In this document: positions 1 to 4,814 of the stretch, in pieces
How positions within the stretch are numbered: the first letter of the stretch is position 1
Layout of the letters: the number at the start of each line of letters is the position of its first letter
Origin: Alphaproteobacteria bacterium
GTDB lineage: Bacteria > Pseudomonadota > Alphaproteobacteria > Micavibrionales > UBA2020
Assembly (NCBI GenBank): GCA_020853455.1
Contig: JADYYV010000314.1
Location: forward strand, 1 to 10,506
DNA length: 10,506 nucleotides
Reading direction: 5' to 3'
Translations under genes and position numbers: made by a program
Notes under the pieces: model-generated
The model's database searches: none
The model's input: only the letters and a program-made list of their open reading frames with translations
What the model was told of the DNA's origin: nothing

Positions 1-580
1 GGGGCAGTTTGGCCAGCGCAACAGCCATGGGCGGCGCCTCGCCCCGCTCAAGGCAAAAGATGAGCTTTCGGCTGGGAGCCCATGATTCGAAAAGGACTTC
101 CAGATCGCCAAGGTCGCTGACCTGCATAATATCCAGCCGTTCGCACTGCTCCGCCGCGTCGTTTGCGGTCGCCTGCAGCCGGTCGCGGTTGATGCGTGAA
201 ACAACCGTGCGTTCGCAGAGGATCGGGAAGAATTGCGAAGCCCCCAGCTCCGCCGACTTTTCGACCATGAAATCAAAGGCTTCTTTTTTGATCGGTGATG
301 CGAGCATCCAGATGTCTTCAGAGGATGTTTGTTCACCTATTTTCTCAAATAGCGTGATGATCGCTTTCTTTTTGCTGAGTTCTGAAAGGCTGGCGAGCCA
401 TTCGCCGTTGCGGCCGTTGAACACGCGCAGCTGCGTGCCCTCCTCCGCCCTCATCACGTTTCTGAGGTAATGATGCTGCCCCTCTGATAACTCGATCGTT
501 TCTCCGCCGCTCAAATTCTCGGCGGGGACGTAAAGGCGGCTAAGTGTTTTGTACGAGAAGGTCATAAAATCACATTTCAT
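1..580 (-). CDS. rsmE: 16S rRNA (uracil-1498-N3)-methyltransferase RsmE, C-terminus cut off by window edge
   Basis: RsmE methylates N3 of U1498 in 16S rRNA with S-adenosylmethionine, acting on the 30S subunit in the cytoplasm. I translated the minus strand from the ATG at 580: 193 codons are open to the edge. Seen: an N-terminal PUA-like part with SRLYVP (residues 14-19) and GQHHYLRNVMR (34-44), then the start of the SPOUT domain with ASPIKKEAFDFMVEKSAELG (94-113), CERTVVSR (122-129) and AAEQCERL (142-149). These match the family's 'K...D..VEKATELG', 'TERS' and 'EQS.R' blocks. The SAM-binding knot lies outside the window. The ATG at 580 overlaps the TGA of the upstream small gene (ATGA), so coupled translation is likely; ATG 565 is an alternative start with no better ribosome site. 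Finding rsmE back-to-back with ubiA fits alphaproteobacterial gene order. Family assignment is firm; completeness of the gene cannot be judged. Confidence 0.92.
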   Translation of the reverse strand, partial: MKCDFMTFSYKTLSRLYVPAENLSGGETIELSEGQHHYLRNVMRAEEGTQLRVFNGRNGEWLASLSELSKKKAIITLFEKIGEQTSSEDIWMLASPIKKEAFDFMVEKSAELGASQFFPILCERTVVSRINRDRLQATANDAAEQCERLDIMQVSDLGDLEVLFESWAPSRKLIFCLERGEAPPMAVALAKLP

Positions 581-891
581 TTATCCAATAAGTTTCTATC
601 TCGTTTTTGCTTCATTATTTTATAATGTAACTTATTATATTCATCGACTAACCAATTAGTAGCTCTGTCTTTTGTAGCATCAGATAGGTGTCGCCCTAAG
701 CCCCAAATTCCAAAAAAAATACCCGCAAAGCCAAGAGGGATAATAATCAGAAAAAACTTCATCATGAGATTGGTGCCAGTGCTGGCTGATACCTGATAGC
801 CGACGTTGAATACGAAGATGATTAGTGAAATGACGCATCCGCCACCCCCAATCATTTGCAGAAAAAAACTAATAATATTGCGAAGCTGCAT
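577..891 (-). CDS. small two-helix membrane protein of unknown function
   Basis: I do not recognise this 104-residue protein. Two hydrophobic segments are visible, roughly residues 5-28 (with a GGGG turn at 15-18) and 43-66. A polar, positively charged C-terminal tail follows (KIMKQKRDRNLLDK at 91-104). This suggests a small inner-membrane protein with a cytoplasmic tail. The start ATG at 891 has a GGGAG-type ribosome site about 6-10 bases upstream. Its TGA (579-577) overlaps the ATG of rsmE, so the two genes look transcribed and translated together. By my count the gene is about 37% G+C, far below its neighbours, and it has poly-A/T runs. This suggests recent acquisition or weak codon selection. 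No catalytic motif is visible. Being a real gene is supported by the ribosome site, the exact overlap and the helix pattern; function is unknown. Confidence 0.65.
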   Translation of the reverse strand: MQLRNIISFFLQMIGGGGCVISLIIFVFNVGYQVSASTGTNLMMKFFLIIIPLGFAGIFFGIWGLGRHLSDATKDRATNWLVDEYNKLHYKIMKQKRDRNLLDK

Positions 892-942
892 TCCCGCTCC
901 CTGATTTAAAAAAGACTAGCATTGATATACACTTCAATTCAA

Positions 943-1863
943 ATGGCGACCGACATTAAAAACAGCGCCGCGATTTTCAGCATTTTGCCGAAACGCGCCC
1001 ATCCCTATGCCAAGCTGATGCGGCTCGACAGGCCGATCGGCACCTGGCTGCTGCTGCTGCCGGGGTGGTGGAGCATCGTGCTGGCCGCAGGCGGCTTCGC
1101 CCATATGACGAAACATCATTACTTTATTATGGCGATGTTCGCGGCGGGCGCGATTCTGATGCGCGGTGCTGGTTGCGTCGTCAACGACATCTGGGACCGC
1201 GATCTGGACGCGAAGGTCGAGCGCACGAAATCCCGCCCCCTGCCCTCGAAACAGGTCAAAGTACGCCATGCGGCGATTTTCCTGATTATCCTGCTGCTGG
1301 TCAGCCTCGGCATCCTGCTGACCTTCAACCGCCTGACCATCCTGCTGGGCTTCCTGTCGCTGCTGCTGGTGGGGATTTATCCTCTGATGAAGCGCGTGAC
1401 GTGGTGGCCGCAGGCCTTCCTCGGCTTCACCTTCAACTGGGGCGCGCTGATGGGCTGGGCGGCGGTGACGGGCAGCCTTGGCATGGCGGGCGGCGCGCTG
1501 CATTCCCCGCCGCTCTGGATCTATCTGGGTGGCATCCTGTGGACGCTCGCCTATGACACCATCTACGCGCATCAGGACAAGGAAGACGACGCGATCATCG
1601 GCATAAAATCGACCGCGCGGCTGTTCGGCAGCCGCAGCAAGATTTTCGTCGGCATCTTCTTCGCCCTCGCGCTTGTGTGTTTTGGCGTCGGCAAATTCTT
1701 CGCCGCCGAAAGCCACCTCACCCAATGGCTCATCATCCTCCCCGTCGCGCATGCCGTGTGGCAGTTGCACAGCTGGAACATGAACAAACCCGACAGCAGC
1801 CTCGCCAAGTTCCGGTCGAACAGGGATTTCGGGTTGCTGATGCTTATTCTGTTTGGGTTTTAA
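943..1863 (+). CDS. ubiA: 4-hydroxybenzoate polyprenyltransferase UbiA
   Basis: UbiA is an inner-membrane prenyltransferase that attaches the polyprenyl chain to 4-hydroxybenzoate, the first membrane step of ubiquinone synthesis. From ATG 943 the protein has 306 residues, close to the family's usual 290-320. Seen: LMRLDRPIGTWLLLLPGWW near the N-terminus. The first Mg/diphosphate-binding Asp motif is NDIWDRDLD at 81-89. The second is DTIYAHQDKEDD at 205-216, followed by GIKSTARLFG. About eight hydrophobic helices lie between and after these. The spacing of the two Asp motifs is normal. A TTG at 922 would add seven residues, but neither start has a clear ribosome site; I prefer the ATG. It is divergent from the rsmE pair and ends 101 bp before the convergent MazG-like gene. 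Other UbiA-family enzymes (haem O or menaquinone type) are less likely, given the LDRPIGTWLLLLP block. Confidence 0.96.
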   Translation: MATDIKNSAAIFSILPKRAHPYAKLMRLDRPIGTWLLLLPGWWSIVLAAGGFAHMTKHHYFIMAMFAAGAILMRGAGCVVNDIWDRDLDAKVERTKSRPLPSKQVKVRHAAIFLIILLLVSLGILLTFNRLTILLGFLSLLLVGIYPLMKRVTWWPQAFLGFTFNWGALMGWAAVTGSLGMAGGALHSPPLWIYLGGILWTLAYDTIYAHQDKEDDAIIGIKSTARLFGSRSKIFVGIFFALALVCFGVGKFFAAESHLTQWLIILPVAHAVWQLHSWNMNKPDSSLAKFRSNRDFGLLMLILFGF

Positions 1864-1883
1864 TCCTGCGCGAAGCGCATTTC

Positions 1884-1946
1884 CCCACGAATGGACACGA
1901 ATAAACGCGAATGAGAACTTCGTGTTTATTCGTGTCCATTCGTGGG
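1884..1946. repeat. long near-perfect inverted repeat with 10-bp CGAAT phasing
   Basis: The arms 1884-1911 and 1919-1946 pair over 28 bp with a single G-T wobble (the outer 23 bp are perfect) around a 7-base loop. Within the left arm CGAAT recurs at 1888, 1898 and 1908, exactly 10 bases apart, and the complement recurs in the right arm. The element fills the gap between the convergent stops of ubiA (1863) and the MazG-like gene (1965). It could fold as a hairpin at the 3' end of both transcripts, but there is no T-run on either side, so it is not a canonical intrinsic terminator. From memory it resembles 'CACGAAT'-type repeats dispersed in many environmental bacterial genomes; I could not check this. 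Confidence 0.9.
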
Positions 1947-1964
1947 CGTGATATGCCTGCGGCG

Positions 1965-2366
1965 CTAGGCAAGATCATCCAGCACCGGCGGATGGTAATT
2001 CGGCCCCTTCAGCACCTTGCCGTCTTCGCGGCGGATGGGTTTGCCGTTGTCGTCCAGTTTCGACATGTTGCTGTCGTGGACGCGGTCGAAAACTTTATCA
2101 ATGGGCAGGCCGAAGGTGCAGGAGGTGCCGCTGAGGACGTATTGCACGTCGGCGATTTCCTTCATCATGTCGAGTTTCGTTTTCTTCGACACTTCCCCGC
2201 CCGCTTTCAACTCCGCAATCGCGCGGTCGAGTTCGGCGAAGAGTTCTTTTACTTCCTCGCCGATCAGCGTCTTGCGCAGTTCCAGCAGTTCGACCGAAAA
2301 CGGGCGGTCGTTGGCGACTTCGGTCGCGGCGTGGAAGGCGTGGACTTTTTGTTCGTAGGGGTTCAT
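1965..2366 (-). CDS. MazG-like all-alpha NTP pyrophosphohydrolase (DR2231-like)
   Basis: This 133-residue protein looks like a small all-alpha nucleoside triphosphate pyrophosphohydrolase, which cleaves NTPs or dNTPs to NMP and PPi and often serves nucleotide-pool cleaning. Seen: the metal-binding pattern E37-E38-x-x-E41 (GEEVKEL) followed by E70-x-x-D73 (KEIADVQYVLSGT), as in MazG and PRA-PH relatives. A C-terminal block follows: VHDSNMSKLDDNGKP (96-110), EDGKVLKGPNY (114-124). That block is characteristic of the single-domain family typified by Deinococcus DR2231 rather than tandem-domain MazG. I chose the ATG at 2366 because the upstream ATG at 2393 lies inside the repeat 2385-2412, and MNPYEQKVHAFH is where family similarity begins. 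It is divergent from the DUF47-pit operon. The exact substrate (dUTP, dCTP or other) cannot be told from sequence. Confidence 0.85.
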   Translation of the reverse strand: MNPYEQKVHAFHAATEVANDRPFSVELLELRKTLIGEEVKELFAELDRAIAELKAGGEVSKKTKLDMMKEIADVQYVLSGTSCTFGLPIDKVFDRVHDSNMSKLDDNGKPIRREDGKVLKGPNYHPPVLDDLA

Positions 2367-2384
2367 GGGCGGAACTCTACCCCG

Positions 2385-2470
2385 AAACGTCATCCCCGCG
2401 AAAGCGGGGATCTTGGAGAATGTTTGCGCACGAGGCCGACGGGATCCCCGCTTTCGCGGGGATGACGTTT
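2385..2470. repeat. REP-like palindromic repeat doublet, copy 1
   Basis: Two 28-bp arms, 2385-2412 and 2443-2470, are perfect inverted copies separated by 30 bp. Each arm is also a hairpin in its own right: ATCCCCGC, a four-base loop, GCGGGGAT (in the left arm the loop GAAA is at 2400-2403). Plus-strand RNA would have a GAAA loop in the left arm and TTTC in the right. The same element recurs at 4200-4284, after pit. It occupies the divergent upstream region of the MazG-like gene and DUF47. Similar 'TCATCCCCGCGAAAGCGGGGA' units are widespread in alphaproteobacterial genomes; that statement is from memory. Confidence 0.93.
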
Positions 2471-2494
2471 GTCATTTTATGTCAAATACTTGAC
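2462..2494. promoter_or_regulatory. candidate tandem operator of two GTCA dyads
   Basis: Two dyads of the same 5-4-5 design stand side by side: ATGAC-gttt-GTCAT at 2462-2475 and GTCAA-atac-TTGAC at 2481-2494. The second covers the start of the proposed -35 box (TTGACG, 2490-2495) of the DUF47-pit promoter. The plus strand also reads TGTCA at 2470 and 2480, resembling PhoB half-sites, although a canonical Pho box has an 11-base repeat rather than 10. The first dyad overlaps the end of the repeat arm, so part of its symmetry may come from the repeat. The dyads are seen directly; the regulatory role is inferred. Confidence 0.4.
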
Positions 2495-2519
2495 GGGAAT
2501 CACAAACGCGCGGTACATT
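2490..2519 (+). promoter_or_regulatory. candidate sigma-70 promoter of the DUF47-pit operon
   Basis: TTGACG (2490-2495) matches the -35 consensus at five of six bases. TACATT (2514-2519) follows after an 18-base spacer and matches the -10 at four of six. Transcription would begin near 2526, leaving a leader of about 29 bases before the ATG at 2555, with AGGAGA at 2539-2544 as ribosome site. No better pair is visible between the repeat and the gene. Confidence 0.5.
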
Positions 2520-2554
2520 GCTGCCGTGCAGCATATTCAGGAGAACCGCCCACG

Positions 2555-3190
2555 ATGCTCAACATCGCAAAACTGCTTCCCAACGAGCAGAAATTTTACA
2601 CCTACCTGCAACAGCTGTCTTCCGAGGCGCATCCCGCTTCGCTGCATTTAAAAACATTCGTCGAGAGTAACGACCCTGCCGCTCGGAAAGAAGCCGGTGC
2701 CGCGATCACGTCGTGCAAGGCGCAGGCGAAAACGATTTCGTCGGAAGTGACCAAGCAGCTTTGCACCAGCGTCGTCACCCCCTTCGACCGCGAAGACATC
2801 CAGTCGATCTGCGGATACCTTTACCGCATCACCAAGACGATCGAGAAAACGCGCGAACATATGGACATGTACAAGTTCAAGGACGCGGTGGAGCTGAAAC
2901 GGCAGGTCGAAGTGATTTTGCTGGAGGCCGATGGCATGCAGATCATGATCGACGCGCTGATCAAGGGCGGCAAGGCGCAGCAGATCATCGAGAAAGCCAA
3001 GCTGCTGGACGAGCTGGAAAACCGCGGCGACGAAATTCTCAGCGACCTGCTGACCATCCTGATCGACACCGCGCCGGACGCGAAACAGCTGGTGCTGCGC
3101 AAGGATATCTATGACCTGCTGGAACGCGTGATCGACGGTTACCGCGACGCCGCCGGCATCGCGCTGCAAATCGCCCTAAAATATAATTAA
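2555..3190 (+). CDS. DUF47 / PhoU-like phosphate transport regulator (Pit accessory protein)
   Basis: This is an all-alpha cytoplasmic protein of the DUF47 (PhoU_div, TIGR00153) family, which is typically encoded directly before a Pit transporter and is thought to modulate it. It has 211 residues, normal for the family. Seen: a helical protein with conserved family-like blocks FDREDIQSICGYLYRITKTI (residues 79-98) and LLDELENRGDEIL (150-162), then KDIYDLLERVIDGYRDAAG (182-200). The E/D-rich positions recall the metal-binding bundles of PhoU. The start at 2555 is set by AGGAGA ten bases upstream; the open frame continues upstream only through the repeat, so an earlier start is unlikely. Eight bases separate its stop from the pit ATG, so they form one operon. 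In Sinorhizobium the equivalent orfA-pit operon is repressed by PhoB under phosphate limitation, which makes the dyads upstream relevant. Confidence 0.92.
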   Translation: MLNIAKLLPNEQKFYTYLQQLSSEAHPASLHLKTFVESNDPAARKEAGAAITSCKAQAKTISSEVTKQLCTSVVTPFDREDIQSICGYLYRITKTIEKTREHMDMYKFKDAVELKRQVEVILLEADGMQIMIDALIKGGKAQQIIEKAKLLDELENRGDEILSDLLTILIDTAPDAKQLVLRKDIYDLLERVIDGYRDAAGIALQIALKYN

Positions 3191-3198
3191 AGGTTTCG

Positions 3199-4194
3199 AT
3201 GGATCCGGCACTCCTGCTCCTCATCGTCGCGGTCGTCCTGACCATCGGCTTTGACTTCATCAACGGGTTTCACGACGCGGCGAATGCGATTGCCACGGTC
3301 GTATCGACCCGCGTGATGCGCCCCGCCCATGCCGTGCTGTACGGCGCGGCGCTAAACTTCATCGGCGCGCTGATGGGCACCGAAGTCGCCGCTACCATCG
3401 GCAAGGGACTGGTGAATGCCGCCAATATCACGATCCAGACCGTGATTTGCACCGTGACCGCCGCCATCGTGTGGAATTTGATCACGTGGTACAAGGGGCT
3501 GCCCACATCGTCGTCGCACGCGCTGATCGGATCGCTGCTGGGCGCGACGTTTTTCTCCGCCGGTAACGAAAGCATCATCTGGCCGAAGGTGATGGAAAAG
3601 GTCGTGGGGCCAATGGTGACATCCCCCATTCTCGGCGTGACGCTCGGCTTCGTCATCATGCTGGGGCTGACATGGGCGGTGCATAAAATCGCGCTGGGGC
3701 GCATCAACAAAGTATTCAGCAAGCTGCAGATTTTATCCGCCGGTTTCATGGCGCTGAACCACGGGCATAACGACGCGCAAAAATCGATGGGGATTATCGC
3801 GCTCGCCCTGATGCTCACCTATCCGGCCGATGATTTCCATGTGCCGACATGGGTGGTGCTGTCCTGCGCGATTGCGATGGGTATCGGCACGATGACGGGC
3901 GGCTGGCGCATTATCCGCACGCTCGGCACCAAAATGATCAAGCTGCAGCCCATTCACGGTTTCGCGGCGGAAGCCACCGCGTCCATCATCATCTTCGGCG
4001 CGTCGCATTTTGGTATTCCGGTATCAACCACGCAAGTCATCTCCACTTCCATCATGGGTGTCGGCGCGACCAAGCGCCTGTCTGCCGTGCGCTGGGGGAT
4101 TGTGGGGAATATTGTGTGGGCATGGGTGCTGACGATTCCCCTCACCTTCTGCTTTGCGGGGGCGTTGATGTGGGTTTACCGGCACGCGTTTTAA
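3199..4194 (+). CDS. pit: low-affinity inorganic phosphate transporter, PiT family
   Basis: Pit imports phosphate (as a metal-phosphate complex) with protons across the inner membrane. The protein has 331 residues, the short form usual in alphaproteobacteria; E. coli PitA has about 500. The inverted duplication typical of the family is visible. The first half carries FDFINGFHDAANAIAT (18-33) and GLPTSSSHALIG (100-111). The second carries ALNHGHNDAQKSMG (185-198) and GIPVSTTQV (272-280). About ten hydrophobic helices fill the rest. The ATG at 3199 has AAAGG six bases upstream and lies eight bases after the DUF47 stop, giving an operon with shared promoter. It ends just before the second repeat doublet and the terminator at 4315. 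No key residue appears missing. Substrate could include arsenate, as for other Pit proteins; sulphate permease relatives of the family are less likely with a DUF47 partner. Confidence 0.95.
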   Translation: MDPALLLLIVAVVLTIGFDFINGFHDAANAIATVVSTRVMRPAHAVLYGAALNFIGALMGTEVAATIGKGLVNAANITIQTVICTVTAAIVWNLITWYKGLPTSSSHALIGSLLGATFFSAGNESIIWPKVMEKVVGPMVTSPILGVTLGFVIMLGLTWAVHKIALGRINKVFSKLQILSAGFMALNHGHNDAQKSMGIIALALMLTYPADDFHVPTWVVLSCAIAMGIGTMTGGWRIIRTLGTKMIKLQPIHGFAAEATASIIIFGASHFGIPVSTTQVISTSIMGVGATKRLSAVRWGIVGNIVWAWVLTIPLTFCFAGALMWVYRHAF

Positions 4195-4199
4195 ACCCC

Positions 4200-4306
4200 A
4201 AACGTCATCCCCGCGAAAGCGGGGATCCCGGCGGCCTTGTGCGCCCTGCCAATCCCTGAGATCCCCGCTTTCGCGGGGATGACGGAAAGAAGGGTGCGGG
4301 GATGAC
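4200..4306. repeat. REP-like palindromic repeat doublet, copy 2, plus a decayed half-unit
   Basis: The left arm 4200-4227 is identical to the left arm of copy 1 (2385-2412). The right arm 4260-4284 is its inverted copy over 25 bp, with a 32-bp spacer of unrelated sequence. A third, degenerate piece (GCGGGGATGAC at 4296-4306) repeats the right-arm end in direct orientation. The doublet begins five bases after the pit stop codon and lies in the convergent gap between pit and the HU gene. Open reading frames across it encode the familiar spurious 'PRKRGS/GSPLSRG' peptides and are not genes. Confidence 0.93.
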
Positions 4307-4314
4307 AGGAATAG

Positions 4315-4348
4315 AAAAAACCCGCTCCATCGCTGGAGCGGGTTTTTT
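4315..4348. terminator. bidirectional intrinsic terminator between pit and the HU gene
   Basis: The stem CCCGCTCCA (4321-4329) / TGGAGCGGG (4334-4342) closes a four-base TCGC loop. It is flanked by six A on the left (4315-4320) and six T on the right (4343-4348). It therefore reads as stem plus U-run on both strands: it would end the pit transcript on the plus strand and the HU transcript (stop at 4366) on the minus strand. This is the clearest terminator in the window. Confidence 0.95.
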
Positions 4349-4365
4349 ATTGGCGAAGCGGCAGG

Positions 4366-4665
4366 TTACTTGCCGACCGCTTCTTTCAGTTCCTTGGCCG
4401 CGCGGAAGGCGATTTTCTTTTTCGCGGGGATCTTGATGGTTTCGCCGGTCGCGGGGTTGCGGCCCATGCGTGCGGCGCGCTTGCGCACCTGCAGGATGCC
4501 AAGGCCGGCCAGACGGACGCGGTTGCCCTTTTTCAGGTTCTTGACAAGATGACCCACGATTTCTTCCATGATCGCGTTCATTTGTTTTTTGGACAGTTCC
4601 TGGCTTTCCGCGATTTCGGCCGCGATGTTTTTCAGGGTGACGGTGGGCTGGGTGACTTTTGCCAT
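4366..4665 (-). CDS. hup: HU family DNA-binding protein
   Basis: HU-type proteins are small dimeric nucleoid proteins that bend DNA with little sequence preference. The protein has 99 residues, slightly above the usual 90 because of an N-terminal MAKVTQPTV tail. Seen: helical dimerisation region (10-46), then KGNRVRLAGLGILQVRKRAA (46-65), the DNA-intercalating arm GRNPATGETIKIPAKK (68-83), and the closing helix FRAAKELKEAV (87-97). The arm has the Arg-Asn-Pro triad expected of HU/IHF. It is monocistronic: a terminator lies directly downstream, and 149 bp separate it from the uup stop upstream. I could not pick out a convincing promoter in that gap (4666-4814), nor a strong ribosome site. IHF subunits are an alternative, but the sequence reads as HU; lysine/alanine-rich HU paralogues are common in alphaproteobacteria. 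Confidence 0.92.
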   Translation of the reverse strand: MAKVTQPTVTLKNIAAEIAESQELSKKQMNAIMEEIVGHLVKNLKKGNRVRLAGLGILQVRKRAARMGRNPATGETIKIPAKKKIAFRAAKELKEAVGK

Positions 4666-4814
4666 GTGATGAATCCCGCTTCAAATGATTGCACAACCGG
4701 CGTGAAACGTGGCTTCCGCAGAATCACATTTCGTTGCCGCGACTATCGATTCATGACAGATTCAGCCGTATGCGCCAACCGAAAAAACGCTTTTACAATA
4801 ATCGAAAACGCAAA

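Noticed and set aside
9..470. 153-codon plus-strand open frame at the left edge
   Set aside because: The minus strand of the same stretch translates to recognisable RsmE blocks; the plus frame is serine/arginine-rich noise.
934..1770. 278-codon open frame antisense to ubiA
   Set aside because: It is the mirror of a clear UbiA gene in high-GC DNA. The translation is rich in R, Q, H and A with no domain pattern.
2470..2485. Canonical Pho box in front of DUF47-pit
   Set aside because: The two TGTCA units are 10 bases apart instead of 11 and the flanking bases match poorly. I kept it only as a candidate dyad operator.
2420..2554. 45-residue N-terminal extension of the DUF47 protein
   Set aside because: It translates the repeat and promoter region; a proper ribosome site precedes the ATG at 2555.
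2385..4284. CRISPR-like array from repeated 28-bp units
   Set aside because: Only two inverted pairs with protein-coding DNA between them, no regular spacers and no cas genes.
4205..4696. 163-codon minus-strand open frame ending in PRKRGS/GSPLSRG-type peptides
   Set aside because: It overlaps the HU gene in another frame and then reads through the terminator and repeat doublet. Such peptides are known artefacts of translating this repeat.
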